Part shown: piece after piece, positions 17,243 to 26,976 of the stretch
Position numbering within the stretch: position 1 is the first letter of the stretch
Layout: each line of letters opens with the position of its first letter
NCBI GenBank assembly: GCA_900550445.1
Contig: URSF01000004.1
Location: 1-64,000, forward strand
Origin: an uncultured Rhodospirillaceae bacterium
GTDB lineage: Bacteria; Pseudomonadota; Alphaproteobacteria; CAAGCB01; CAG-977
Length of the DNA stretch: 64,000 nucleotides
Direction: 5' to 3'
Program-made: the position numbers and the translations under genes
Notes under the pieces: model-generated
Database searches by the model: none
What the model was told of the DNA's origin: nothing
The model's input: only the letters and a program-made list of their open reading frames with translations

Positions 17243-19858
17243 TCAGAAATTATACTTGAAGTTAATCAAACCCGTGTGGTCTTGATAATCCTTTTTGAAT
17301 TTGCCTTCGTAGCTCAACGTAATCTCGGAATCATTTCCGATCGTAAGGCCGACATTGGCGCCCGCTTCAACACCGAAACGCTTCATCATGTCACCTTCAA
17401 CGATATAGCTTGAACCGTCCGCCAAAACGACCGTATTCGTTTCGTCATCGCGTTCAAAGTCATACGTCGCGGCCAGTTTTAACTCGGGTGTAATTCCGAC
17501 GCGGCGATTTGATTCTAATGTGTATTTCTTTGACAGTTTAACGCCGCCGACAGCCGTCCATGTGTCAAACGACTTCGAGCGCATCGTCGCCCCTAAAGCA
17601 TCGGTATGATCGTCTTGTTTAACGTGCGTATAACGCAAAGCCGCTTCCGGCGTTAAAATGCCGAAGTTATATCCCGTCGCAATCTGCGCGCCGATCGTGT
17701 CCGCGCTGTAATCGCTTGTCAAGCCGATCAAGTTGGTCGTGTCGTCATATTCCGAATGGCCGTAACTGGCGATTGCGTTGACGTAAAACTTATTTGGTTT
17801 GTATTCGCCGTAAACAAAGCCCGTATGCGTATTGACGTCGGTCTGTGAACGGTCGGTGTCAATATCGGTCTTTGTAAAAGCGTACCCGATACCGGCTTTA
17901 AACGAGTCCGTCAGATTGGTTTCAATACCGGCGGCAAATCCCGTTGAATCGGACTTAAAGCCGTTCACGGTATCAAGCTTTGCGTAATTATACATGCCTT
18001 GCGCCCAGACGGAAGACCGACCGACGGCATAATCTCCGCCTGAACGACCGCGCATGTTGCCGGAAGTGCCTCCGCCCAATCGGGTGCCGATGACGTTAAT
18101 CACCGATTTGGCTGTGTTCAAAGCCGTCTTGGTGCCCGAAGAAGACGTATCGGGAGCAATCTCGCGCAGGATCTGCTTTGTTTCCTGCGCCTTGCCGGCC
18201 GCCTGATCAAGCAAATCATTGACTTTGGCTATGGCTTCCTGCTTGGCCGCGTCCAATTTGCTTAAGACGCTTTGCGCCAGATCCAACACTTTAATCGCGT
18301 TTTGTTCCGCCATGGAAACAAGAACGCCGGCTTTTTCCAAATCTTCAACGGCGGCTTCTCCGGCCGTTGCCAAACGCAGAATATAAAGGTCTCCGCCCGT
18401 CCAACCGGTTAAGGCTCCTATACTTGAAGCATCCGCAATATCAAACGAAGTCCCCGACACCGCATAACGGTTGGTGGCATAGTTTGCAAACGTAAAGCCA
18501 GTTCCGTTCGTGATTTTGTATAAAGTGACTTTGTCTCTGGAAGCGTTGCTCATATCAAGCGCCAACGTAACATCGGTCGCGTTTCCGCTAATGATGGCAG
18601 TATTTTTAGCGGCATCGGTCAAGACGGCAGAGATCGTTCCGCCCGTAAGGTTCGTCGCCGTTAAAGTTCCCGTACCAATATTCAGCGTTTTTCCTTCGGC
18701 GATTTTAACGGTGTTCAGTGTCGCCTTGTTGTTGATGTCGGAAAACAGGTAATTATCGTTAAACGTCAAATCAACGCCCGTGCCGGACAACTCTCCGTTT
18801 ATGCGCGATGCAGATGTTTGAAATACGATATTTCCTCCCGTTGACAATATATCGGCGTGGAGACGACCAAACAAATTAATGGTTCCGGCTGCCATGTTTA
18901 AACGATGATCGTTTTGTCTGTTCAAAGCATCATATGTAGTAATAGAGTTCGTACCAAACACGTTGAGTTCACCGCCAGATATTGAAACGGCTTTTCCTGT
19001 CGTCACTATCATCTTGGCATTGTCGTACAAATTAACAGAAGAGCCGGATAAATTAATTGAGCCAGAAGAGTTTTCTGTTCCCCATTCAACTTTCCCGTTT
19101 GATTCCCCTTCTTCATTATCTGGTGGGGATAAAGCATCTATTCTTGATATAACTGAATTTCCTCTGGCATTAATAGTTCCTCCAGACAGATTTAACTCTC
19201 CTGAGTGATTATAGGCCTCGTTTGTCTCGTGAGAACTTAATGCGACTAAAGAGGCAGACTGAGAAAGAGAAATTTCTCCGCCGGTAATATTTATATTTTT
19301 CGCTTCTATTGTCGTGTCAAGAATATCCATAACATCAGCCATTGATGTTGCATTGATTTTTGCATTTTCGGATATGTTTAATGATCCATTAGACGTTATC
19401 AGACCGCCAGCGCCTATTATTATATCAGCATCTCCAGAAACTGAAATGTCCGAGCTATTTGGCTCGGCTCCATAAGTGTACAACTCGCCGCCGTCTTGTA
19501 TAGTTATGTGTGTATCTCCTTTTATAGAAATCCGTGAGTTTGCGTGAATTGAAGCCTCTCCTCCTGATATAGAAATTTCTCCGCCGAAAAAATCAGCTCT
19601 TTCTGATGCATATATCTCATAGTCGCCGTCAATAATTAATTTCCCACCGCTTATGGATATCTGATCGTATATTTTGTATCCACCTTCAGGAATATCAATA
19701 TCTTCTGGAACTCTAAATATTTCTGAAGAAATAGTTAAACTTTCAGCGTTCGCCGCTCCAATCCCGATAATCATCATCGCGTTGATTAACGCACCTTTTA
19801 ATAAAACTGCACGATAACGTGCAGTCAGTTCTTTTATGGCTGTTTTTGATTGTTTCAT
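17243..19858 (-). CDS. Autotransporter (type V secretion) with beta-helix-like passenger
   Basis: An 871-residue surface protein. A long signal peptide (residues 1 to about 38) ends at ANA-ES. The passenger, about 40-560, has many short ISGG/NLSGG-type strands typical of a parallel beta-helix. A helical linker rich in Ala/Lys/Gln follows (about 520-600). The C-terminal beta-barrel domain (about 610-871) starts near SSVWAQGMYNYAKLD and ends in the aromatic residue expected for BAM recognition (KYNF). The first 280 or so codons are visibly more A/T-rich than the barrel, which suggests a swapped or fast-evolving passenger. No protease motif is seen, so adhesion is more likely than proteolysis. 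Its leader holds a structured RNA and a terminator. Confidence 0.9.
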   Translation of the reverse strand: MKQSKTAIKELTARYRAVLLKGALINAMMIIGIGAANAESLTISSEIFRVPEDIDIPEGGYKIYDQISISGGKLIIDGDYEIYASERADFFGGEISISGGEASIHANSRISIKGDTHITIQDGGELYTYGAEPNSSDISVSGDADIIIGAGGLITSNGSLNISENAKINATSMADVMDILDTTIEAKNINITGGEISLSQSASLVALSSHETNEAYNHSGELNLSGGTINARGNSVISRIDALSPPDNEEGESNGKVEWGTENSSGSINLSGSSVNLYDNAKMIVTTGKAVSISGGELNVFGTNSITTYDALNRQNDHRLNMAAGTINLFGRLHADILSTGGNIVFQTSASRINGELSGTGVDLTFNDNYLFSDINNKATLNTVKIAEGKTLNIGTGTLTATNLTGGTISAVLTDAAKNTAIISGNATDVTLALDMSNASRDKVTLYKITNGTGFTFANYATNRYAVSGTSFDIADASSIGALTGWTGGDLYILRLATAGEAAVEDLEKAGVLVSMAEQNAIKVLDLAQSVLSKLDAAKQEAIAKVNDLLDQAAGKAQETKQILREIAPDTSSSGTKTALNTAKSVINVIGTRLGGGTSGNMRGRSGGDYAVGRSSVWAQGMYNYAKLDTVNGFKSDSTGFAAGIETNLTDSFKAGIGYAFTKTDIDTDRSQTDVNTHTGFVYGEYKPNKFYVNAIASYGHSEYDDTTNLIGLTSDYSADTIGAQIATGYNFGILTPEAALRYTHVKQDDHTDALGATMRSKSFDTWTAVGGVKLSKKYTLESNRRVGITPELKLAATYDFERDDETNTVVLADGSSYIVEGDMMKRFGVEAGANVGLTIGNDSEITLSYEGKFKKDYQDHTGLINFKYNF

Positions 19859-20194
19859 TCTCTAATCCCTTTATTTGTTTAAAACAAAAACCGCCTTTAT
19901 CAGGCGGTCGGGGAGTTGAACAACCATAATCTAGTAATGATCCTTTTGGCCTTTTAATCACCCGTTTTTTCAGAGATAGAGACGGGTATTTTGGACATAC
20001 GCCAAAAGCTCCCCGACCTTTTTATGGCCGGGGATATTTTTCGGTTTTAGCATAAGCAAACCGATCACGACGTATATCTTTACGCCGACTAGATTAAAAG
20101 AGCTGTTCAAGGCTCCGCGCCCGTTAAGGCATACCCGTTAGGATAGTAAATATCCATGAAGAATGCAATATAAAATGCAGTGTAAAGAGCGGCG
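19859..20194 (-). other. Structured leader or ncRNA region between hydrogenase and autotransporter
   Basis: This 336-base region has no convincing gene. On the minus strand it can fold into nested helices: P1 (20009-20018 with 19906-19915, 10 bp), P2 (20001-20008 with 19943-19950, 8 bp) and P3 (19982-19987 with 19960-19965, 6 bp). A competing hairpin pairs 20026-20033 with 20011-20018. The 3' arm of P1 overlaps the 5' arm of an intrinsic terminator. This layout is riboswitch-like, but I could not match it to a known class. A 16-codon open frame starting at 20157 could be a leader peptide. Confidence 0.55.
19885..19908 (-). terminator. Intrinsic terminator in the autotransporter leader
   Basis: On the minus strand a 7-bp stem (19902-19908 with 19890-19896) is followed by five T residues. 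It sits about 30 bases before the autotransporter start. It may end hydrogenase transcription or act as a conditional attenuator, because its first arm shares three bases with helix P1 of the upstream RNA structure. Confidence 0.75.
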
Positions 20195-21652
20195 TTAGTC
20201 CGTTTCCTTGTCGCCCGGTGTGATCGGCGCGGCTTGCGCGGCGAACTTTTCAACGTCTTTGACGGTTTTTTTCGCACTGCAAACGACGCCCGCGCCGGCA
20301 ATGCAGCCGCCTTCGCACGTCATCATTTCGATCAGGTTGCCGGGATTCTTGCCTTTCGGATACATTTTGAACAAACGCAGCATGGCGGGTTTGATCCCGT
20401 TGATGCAGATCGGTTTGATTTCAACCCGTCCGTCGACAATGGCGTTAACCGCCGCGGCCACGCCGCCGGTAACGGCAAAGCCGCGCCCTTCGGCCGACGG
20501 CAGCGTGTCGAATTCGGCAGCGGCACAATCCTGCACTTTGATTTGCGACGCTTCAAACAAAGCGTCCAATTCTTCAAACGTCATAACAAAATCAATCAGC
20601 GGGTCGTTGATGCCTTCATAGCGTTTCGCCACACAGGGGCCGATAAAGACGGTGACGGCTTCGGGATCTTTTTTCGCCAGTTCGGCCGTGTAATGCATCG
20701 GCGTCGCCGTGTCGGAAACAAACTGCGCCAGTTCGGGCACATGGCGTCTGACCGTTTCAATATATCCCGGACAGCACGACGTCGTCATAAACGCGTCGCC
20801 TTTTTCCATGCGTTCGATAAATTCTTTGGCTTCGTTGCGCGTCGTGATGTCGGCGCCGACGGCGACTTCGATCACGCCGGCAAACCCGATTGCTTTTAAA
20901 GCCGAAACAACCTGTTCAACCGTTCCCGGGAACTGTCCCGCAATCGCCGGAGCCAGCATGGCGACCATTTTTTTCTTTTCGGTCAGCATGGCTTTCAGGA
21001 TATCAATCATCTGACTGCGTTCCATAACGGCGCCGAACGGGCAGGCGCGCATACACTGGCCGCAGGAAACGCACTTGTCAAAGTCGATTTCCGCGCGGCC
21101 GGCGGATCCGCGGTGAATCGCGCCGACGGGGCAGGCGTTTTCGCACGGGACAACACGTTTCATAATCGCCTGATACGGGCAGGCTTCCTTGCATTTACCG
21201 CAGCTTTTGCATTTGTCGGGATCGATGCGCGCAGGTCCTTTTGTTACGTCGATCGCGTCAAACGGACAGGCCAGAGCGCACGAACGCGCCAGACAGCTCT
21301 GACATAATTCGGTAACGACGTAACGAGAGGTGACACATTCGTTGCAGGCGATATCCAGCACCGTCATGACGGGCGAAGTCGGTTTTTCACGCGCCAAAGC
21401 CCGACGGGCATATTCGGACAAGGGCGTGACTTCGTCGTCTTCTTCGACACGGAATCCCAACGCTGCCAGACAGCGGGTTCTTAGAATGGCGCGTTCTTTA
21501 TAGATACAGCAGCGATAGGCCGTCTGCCTGGCCGGCAGAATGTCGACGGGGATTTTGTCCACGTCCTGCAGCAATGAATTTTTTAAAAAAGAACGCACTA
21601 AACGAATCAGAATTTCTCTGCGGAAATATCTGGCGTTATCTCTGACTTCCAT
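20195..21652 (-). CDS. Monomeric [FeFe] hydrogenase, group B-like
   Basis: A 485-residue enzyme for H2 production or uptake. The N-terminal half carries cysteine sets for several [4Fe-4S] clusters, including CQSCLARSCALACP, CKSCGKCKEACP and CVSCGQCMRACP. The H-cluster motifs follow: TSCCPGY (L1), GPCVAKRYE (L2) and MTCEGGCIAGAG (L3). Tyr instead of Trp in L1 and the shorter variant of L3 fit group B rather than the well-studied group A enzymes. No HydE, HydF or HydG maturases are in the window. It lies 20 bases downstream of a thioredoxin/CcdA-like membrane protein on the same strand. Expected electron partners are ferredoxins of fermentative metabolism. Confidence 0.9.
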   Translation of the reverse strand: MEVRDNARYFRREILIRLVRSFLKNSLLQDVDKIPVDILPARQTAYRCCIYKERAILRTRCLAALGFRVEEDDEVTPLSEYARRALAREKPTSPVMTVLDIACNECVTSRYVVTELCQSCLARSCALACPFDAIDVTKGPARIDPDKCKSCGKCKEACPYQAIMKRVVPCENACPVGAIHRGSAGRAEIDFDKCVSCGQCMRACPFGAVMERSQMIDILKAMLTEKKKMVAMLAPAIAGQFPGTVEQVVSALKAIGFAGVIEVAVGADITTRNEAKEFIERMEKGDAFMTTSCCPGYIETVRRHVPELAQFVSDTATPMHYTAELAKKDPEAVTVFIGPCVAKRYEGINDPLIDFVMTFEELDALFEASQIKVQDCAAAEFDTLPSAEGRGFAVTGGVAAAVNAIVDGRVEIKPICINGIKPAMLRLFKMYPKGKNPGNLIEMMTCEGGCIAGAGVVCSAKKTVKDVEKFAAQAAPITPGDKETD

Positions 21653-21672
21653 AAATATAAAGCTCCTTTATT

Positions 21673-22938
21673 CTAGGCCAGCCAATCAGGGTGGAACAAC
21701 ATCAGGAATCCCAAAACGAACAGGATTACACCGCCGATCAGCTTGCACCAGACCATATATTTGTCACCGGCGTATTTATTAACCGCAAACGCCGCCAAAG
21801 AAAAGACAATTAAATCGTCCAGCATGAAAAAGAAGACATACACGGTGATATACCAGTAGTGCATGAATGTCGATAAATGCGAAAAAGCCAGAACGCTGGT
21901 GAAGATCGCGGGCAAAGCGGCCGAGCAGACAAATTCGATGCCGTTAACGACGACGGCCAGAGCGAACACGCCCGTCAACGTTCCCCAGCTCAGCGGTCTT
22001 TCGGCCAGCGTTTTAATTCTGTTTTTAATCCGGTTGCGCCCTTCGGCCGTTGTGACTTTGCAGGTCGGGCCTTCAAAAAACGACCGCAGAGATTCAAATC
22101 CCGTATACAGGGCGATTGCGCCGATGCCGACGGTCAATATCCGCATGTATCCGATCAGTTTGAACAGGTTGATCCAGCCGGCCATCAAAGCGAAATAAAA
22201 CAGGGCCGAAGCACCGACAAACGATCCGACAATGACGAAAGTTTTTCTTTTGTCCTGCAAATCGACGATGACGGAAATCATAAAGACCAGCACCCACATC
22301 GCGCACGGGTTAAACCCGTCGACCAACCCCAGCACAACGGCCAGGAACGGAATGGATTCCTGAAAAACGTCGATTTCGCCAAAATAGGGCAGATCAACAA
22401 TCCGGCTGGGTTTGGGCGGCTCTTTGCCCAAAGCCCTGGCAATGTCTTCGGCCGTGATTTCACCCAGCTCTTCGGGGGCTTCGCAGTCGCCGCCTTCGCC
22501 GTAAGCGCAAGACGCGTGCGTTTCGTTTTCCTTTAATTCGCCTTTCATCAAAGAACGATAAGAATCGGCATTGAAACCGACGACAAAAACATCGCCGGAT
22601 CTTAAAACGGGAACGCCTTTGATATTATGTTGTTCGGCAAATTCCAAAAAAGCGTTGCGCTGTTCCGCGGAAACGGTTGACAACTCTAATTTCTGAACGG
22701 GTTTTGCCGGAAATTCGGCCTGCAGTTGCGTATCGATGAATTCGATTGCCTGGGCGCAGTGCGGACAGCCGTTGGTGTGGTACAGCTGAACGCTGCCCGT
22801 GCTGTCCGCCGGCATCAGATCGCTGTCGGAGGTTTTGAAAAAACCGATCCAGACGAATAAGGCCAGGCAAAGGCATAAAGCGGCAGCGCGGACTTTGTCT
22901 TCTTTTAAATCAGCAATAAAGTTTTTAATGAAAGTCAT
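21673..22938 (-). CDS. Thioredoxin-like/CcdA-DsbD-type membrane protein
   Basis: A 421-residue membrane protein. After an N-terminal anchor (about residues 17-35) comes a glutaredoxin/thioredoxin-like domain with the active site CPHC. A transmembrane domain with about six helices follows; it has GFNPCAMWVL and EFVCSAALPA, the paired membrane cysteines of the DsbD/CcdA family. Such proteins carry reducing equivalents across the membrane. The ATG at 22938 has an AAGGAG site; the upstream extension to 22965 does not. It is probably cotranscribed with the [FeFe] hydrogenase 20 bases downstream. The periplasmic target of the electrons is unknown. Confidence 0.85.
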   Translation of the reverse strand: MTFIKNFIADLKEDKVRAAALCLCLALFVWIGFFKTSDSDLMPADSTGSVQLYHTNGCPHCAQAIEFIDTQLQAEFPAKPVQKLELSTVSAEQRNAFLEFAEQHNIKGVPVLRSGDVFVVGFNADSYRSLMKGELKENETHASCAYGEGGDCEAPEELGEITAEDIARALGKEPPKPSRIVDLPYFGEIDVFQESIPFLAVVLGLVDGFNPCAMWVLVFMISVIVDLQDKRKTFVIVGSFVGASALFYFALMAGWINLFKLIGYMRILTVGIGAIALYTGFESLRSFFEGPTCKVTTAEGRNRIKNRIKTLAERPLSWGTLTGVFALAVVVNGIEFVCSAALPAIFTSVLAFSHLSTFMHYWYITVYVFFFMLDDLIVFSLAAFAVNKYAGDKYMVWCKLIGGVILFVLGFLMLFHPDWLA

Positions 22939-22998
22939 TTGTTGCTCCTTTAATTTCCGAATCAAGCCGAATGTCTGAAAGACTATATCAGCATTCCC

Positions 22999-25155
22999 GT
23001 GCTTTGGATAGCCCTTTTGCCGGCCGAAGTCAACAAGGACGTCCGCGCCGGAAAAGACGTGATTTTAAAGGTTGAATTAAAAGACGGTTTAACGGCGGCG
23101 CCGTCTGTGTCCGCCGCCGGCGTCCATACGGAATCCTGGGAAATCGAAATCAAAAATCCCGCCGGCCTGCATGCCCGTCCCATAGCGGTTTTGGTCAGCG
23201 CGGCCAAACAGTTTGACAGCGATATTTTCCTGCAGTGCGACGGCAGGACCGCCAATGCCAAAAGTCTGGTCGCCGTCATGGGGCTGGACGTTAAAAAGGG
23301 CGACCGCGTCCGCCTGACGGCCGACGGGGCCGATGCGGAAAACGCGATGAAAAAATTAATTCCCCTGATTGAAACGGGATTGGGGGAAGATTTGACCAAA
23401 CCGGCTGAAGCGCCGGCGGCGAAACCGGCGGCCGTTTCTAAAAATCAGGACAAAGACGGCGTGTTTTCCGGAGTGTCCGCTTCTCCCGGCGCTGCGGTCG
23501 GCGTCGTTGTCCAGCTGCAGGACGTTGCGATAGAGGTTGAAGAATTCGGCGCGACGCCGGGCATGGAAAAATCAAAACTGGCCGCGGCGCTGGCAGAAGC
23601 CGGACAGCAGTTAAGCGATTTATTTGAACAGACTCAGAAAACCGCCGGCAGCGACAAGGCCGCGATTTTTGCGGCGCATCAGGAACTGCTGGCAGATCCG
23701 GAACTGCTGGCGGAATCCGAAAAGTTAATTGATCAGGGCCGCAGCGCCGCTTTTGCCTGGCAGCAGACGGTTAACAAACAGGCGGCGGCTTTGGCCGAAA
23801 TGAAAAACGAACTGCTGGCCGGGCGGGCCAACGATCTGCGCGACGTCGGCAAACGGGTTCTGCGGCTTTTGACCGGAAAAGTGGAACAAAAACTCAGCCT
23901 GCCGGAAAACACCGTCTTGATCGCGCATGATCTGTCGCCTTCCGATACGGCGTCGCTGGATCGGGAAAGGGTTGTCGGATTTGCGACGGTCGGCGGCGGC
24001 GCGTCGTCGCATGCGGCGATTCTGGCGCGGTCGCTGTTGCTGCCGGCAGTATCCGGTTTGTCGCCGAATGTGCTGAATATATTAAACGGGACGCCCGTCT
24101 TGCTGGACGGAACAAAAGGCGAGCTGCGCCTTAACCCCGGCGAAGCCGAAAAACAGGCGGCCGCCCGCCAGGAACAGGCTGAACGCAAAATGCGCGCCGA
24201 GCTGTTGGAAAGCAAGGACGAACCGGCCGTTACAACGGATAATGTTCGTTTGGAGGTCGGCGGCAACATCGCCGGCATTGAAGGCGCGCAGGAAGTTGTG
24301 GCTCTGGGCGGCGAAGGCGTCGGCTTGCTGCGGTCGGAATTTTTGTTTTCCGGACGCAAAGATCCCCCGTCAGAAGATGAACAGACAGCCGTTTACCGCG
24401 CGATTGCCGAAACGCTGGGCAATGACAGAACGCTGATTGTGCGCACGCTGGACGTCGGCGGGGACAAACCGCTGTCCTTTATGCCGACGCCGAAGGAAGA
24501 CAATCCGTTTTTAGGCGTGCGCGGCCTGCGTCTAAGCCTGCTGCACCCCGATGTGTTCCGTAGTCAGATCCGCGCCGTTCTGCGTGCCGCGGATAAAACG
24601 AAAGTCCGCATCATGTTCCCGATGGTGACGGTATTGGAAGAATTGCTGCAGGCAAAGCAGATTGTTGAGGAAGAACAGAAAAATCTGGGCGTTTCTTCCC
24701 CGATCGAAACGGGAATTATGATTGAAGTTCCCGCCGCGGCGATGATGGCGGACATTTTGGCGCCGTATGTTGATTTCTTTTCCGTCGGAACAAACGATTT
24801 AACACAGTATACGATGGCTTCGGACCGCGGCAACGCTTTGCTTTCGTCTTTGTCCGACGCGCTGCACCCGGCTGTTCTGCGCATGATCCGAGCCACCGTC
24901 GACGGGGCGGAAAAAGCCGGCAAGTGGGTCGGCGTTTGCGGCGCCATGGCCGGCGATGAAAACGCCGTTCCCGTTCTGGTCGGGCTGGGCGTGCGGGAAT
25001 TAAGCGTCGCGCCGCCCGTTATTCCGGCCGTCAAAGCCCGTATTCGGTCTTTGTCGTTTGAACGCTGCCGCGATTTGGCGCAGGTTTTGACCGGACAGGA
25101 AAAAGCGGCCGACGTTCATCAAAAAATCAAAGATTTTCTGGCAGCTCAGGAATAG
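22999..25155 (+). CDS. PTS fusion protein HPr-Enzyme I, apparently lacking most of a IIA domain
   Basis: This protein starts the PTS phosphate relay from PEP. An HPr domain (about residues 46-132) has the active-site His in LHARP. Enzyme I follows from about 155, with the phosphohistidine in [10 protein letters not shown] (His near 337) and the PEP-binding elements [19 protein letters not shown] and GVCGAMAGD. The first 45 residues (including [13 protein letters not shown]) weakly resemble the end of a IIA-Glc domain. The frame stays open back to a stop at 22951, with only a GTG at 22999 and no ribosome site, and just 60 bases separate it from the divergent gene. A 5' deletion or an assembly join is possible. 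The IICB gene follows 11 bases later. Confidence 0.85.
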   Translation: MLWIALLPAEVNKDVRAGKDVILKVELKDGLTAAPSVSAAGVHTESWEIEIKNPAGLHARPIAVLVSAAKQFDSDIFLQCDGRTANAKSLVAVMGLDVKKGDRVRLTADGADAENAMKKLIPLIETGLGEDLTKPAEAPAAKPAAVSKNQDKDGVFSGVSASPGAAVGVVVQLQDVAIEVEEFGATPGMEKSKLAAALAEAGQQLSDLFEQTQKTAGSDKAAIFAAHQELLADPELLAESEKLIDQGRSAAFAWQQTVNKQAAALAEMKNELLAGRANDLRDVGKRVLRLLTGKVEQKLSLPENTVLIAHDLSPSDTASLDRERVVGFATVGGGASSHAAILARSLLLPAVSGLSPNVLNILNGTPVLLDGTKGELRLNPGEAEKQAAARQEQAERKMRAELLESKDEPAVTTDNVRLEVGGNIAGIEGAQEVVALGGEGVGLLRSEFLFSGRKDPPSEDEQTAVYRAIAETLGNDRTLIVRTLDVGGDKPLSFMPTPKEDNPFLGVRGLRLSLLHPDVFRSQIRAVLRAADKTKVRIMFPMVTVLEELLQAKQIVEEEQKNLGVSSPIETGIMIEVPAAAMMADILAPYVDFFSVGTNDLTQYTMASDRGNALLSSLSDALHPAVLRMIRATVDGAEKAGKWVGVCGAMAGDENAVPVLVGLGVRELSVAPPVIPAVKARIRSLSFERCRDLAQVLTGQEKAADVHQKIKDFLAAQE

Positions 25156-25166
25156 GAGAAAATACC

Positions 25167-26945
25167 ATGTGGAAAAAAGCGTTTATGTTTTTACAGCAAA
25201 TCGGCAAAGCGCTGATGCTGCCTGTCGCCGTACTGCCTGTCGCGGGGCTTTTATTGGGGATCGGATCGGGATTGTTGAATGCCGAAGTAACTTGGATTCC
25301 GTCGGTTATCCCGCAGGTCATGAGCCAAAGCGGCAGTGTTATTTTTGATAACATGCCGTTGATTTTTGCTATCGGAACCGCTTTGGGGCTGACCGATAAC
25401 GACGGCGTCGCGGCTTTGGCGGCCGTCGTCGGTTTTTTAGTGCTGCAGGCAACGATGGGCGTGATGGCCGACGTTTTATGGTTTCATGTGTCCGAAGGTC
25501 AGGAAACGTTGGGCGTTTTGGCTTCGGCTTTGGAATATGACGTTGCCTTTGCACGCCGGATCGTTTCGACCAATGCGGGGATTAAAACAATTCAAACCGG
25601 CGTTTTCGGCGGATTGTTCATCGGTGTGGTCGCCGCCTGGGTATATAAACGATTCTATCGGATTCAGCTGCCGCCGTATCTGGGATTTTTCGCGGGCAAG
25701 CGTTCTGTTCCCATTATCACGTCGCTGGTGGCGATTGTGTTGGGCGCGGTATTAAGTATTTTCTGGCCGCCGATTCAGGAAAAAATCAACGAATTTTCGA
25801 TGTGGGCGGCTTACAGCGCGCCGACGGTGGCAGGCGCAACATACGGTTTTGTCGAACGTCTGCTGCTGCCGTTCGGGCTGCACCATATTTGGAACGTGCC
25901 GTTCTTTTTTGAAATCGGATCGTATACGAACAAACTGGGCGAAGTCGTTACCGGTGATATCCCCCGTTTCTTTGCCGGCGATCCGACGGCCGGTATTTTG
26001 GGCGGAGGCTTTTTAATCAAGATGTTCGGCCTGCCTGCGGCGGCTTTGGCGATTTTGCATACGGCCAAACCGGAAAACAGGCTGAAAGTCAGCGGTATTA
26101 TGGCTTCCGGAGCGTTAACTGCCTTTTTGACGGGGATCACGGAACCGTTGGAATTTACGTTTTTATTCGTTGCGCCGATGCTGTATTTCATTCATGCCGT
26201 TATGGTCGGTTCGGCTTTTGCCGTTATTAACCTGGTCGGAGCGCATATCGGTTATACGTTTTCACAAGGAGCCATAGACTTTGCTCTATTCTATGCTTTA
26301 GATACCAAACCTTGGATCATCTTTATTTTGGGGCCGGTTTATGCTGTTCTGTATTATGTTGTTTTCCGATTTTTCATTACGTTTTTCGACATGAAAACGC
26401 CGGGACGCGATGAAGAAGGAACAGCACCCTCCGCACAGGTTTCCGCGGCGAAAGATCATGCGGAAAAGATGGCGATGGCTTCTAATCTGGTCAACGCTTT
26501 CGGCGGGCGGGAGAACATTAAAAACCTTGACGCCTGCATTACGCGCCTGCGTTTGATCCTGAACGATCCCGCAAAAGCGGACGATGCAAAGCTCAAAGCG
26601 CTGGGGGCGACGGGCGTTATGCGTGTCGGCAACGGCGTTCAGGCGGTGTTCGGAACGGCTTCTGAAAATCTGAAAACGGATATGGAGGAATTTTTACGCT
26701 CCGGCGGTTCGGTTCAGTCAGACGTCGTTTCCACGGCGCAGAAAGTGCCTTTGTCCGATTCCGTTGCAGCGGCTTTGGGCGGGGCGGACAACATCGAAAA
26801 CAGCGAACGACTGCAGGACGGCGGACTGCATGTCAGGATAAAAGACCATGCGCTGATCGATGAAAAGAAACTGCGCGAAGCCGGCGTCGAATTAATGTTC
26901 AAAATAGATAACGGGCTGATTTATCTGTCGCCTTTTATCCCATAG
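25167..26945 (+). CDS. PTS glucose/N-acetylglucosamine-type IICB component with an extra degenerate IIB
   Basis: A 592-residue sugar permease. The IIC membrane domain (about 1-405) has the typical N-terminus [21 protein letters not shown], the [15 protein letters not shown] loop and the ITEPLEF motif. The first IIB domain (about 430-505) has the phosphorylated cysteine in [10 protein letters not shown] second IIB-like segment (about 520-592) aligns with the first but has lost the cysteine ([15 protein letters not shown]). The start has an AGGAGA site 11 bases after HPr-EI, so the two are an operon. The exact sugar (glucose or GlcNAc) is not decided by sequence. No IIA domain is present in this operon. 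Confidence 0.9.
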   Translation: MWKKAFMFLQQIGKALMLPVAVLPVAGLLLGIGSGLLNAEVTWIPSVIPQVMSQSGSVIFDNMPLIFAIGTALGLTDNDGVAALAAVVGFLVLQATMGVMADVLWFHVSEGQETLGVLASALEYDVAFARRIVSTNAGIKTIQTGVFGGLFIGVVAAWVYKRFYRIQLPPYLGFFAGKRSVPIITSLVAIVLGAVLSIFWPPIQEKINEFSMWAAYSAPTVAGATYGFVERLLLPFGLHHIWNVPFFFEIGSYTNKLGEVVTGDIPRFFAGDPTAGILGGGFLIKMFGLPAAALAILHTAKPENRLKVSGIMASGALTAFLTGITEPLEFTFLFVAPMLYFIHAVMVGSAFAVINLVGAHIGYTFSQGAIDFALFYALDTKPWIIFILGPVYAVLYYVVFRFFITFFDMKTPGRDEEGTAPSAQVSAAKDHAEKMAMASNLVNAFGGRENIKNLDACITRLRLILNDPAKADDAKLKALGATGVMRVGNGVQAVFGTASENLKTDMEEFLRSGGSVQSDVVSTAQKVPLSDSVAAALGGADNIENSERLQDGGLHVRIKDHALIDEKKLREAGVELMFKIDNGLIYLSPFIP

Positions 26946-26976
26946 GAACAATTAATTGACAAAGGAGAAAATTTAA

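Noticed and set aside
19885..20036. Possible tmRNA, SRP RNA or tRNA in the structured leader
   Set aside because: I found no tRNA-like acceptor and CCA end, no SRP loop signature and no cloverleaf. Only the nested helices and the terminator are supported.
20107..20157. A 16-codon open frame as a leader peptide
   Set aside because: It has no clear ribosome site and no run of regulatory codons. It is noted only as part of the leader region.
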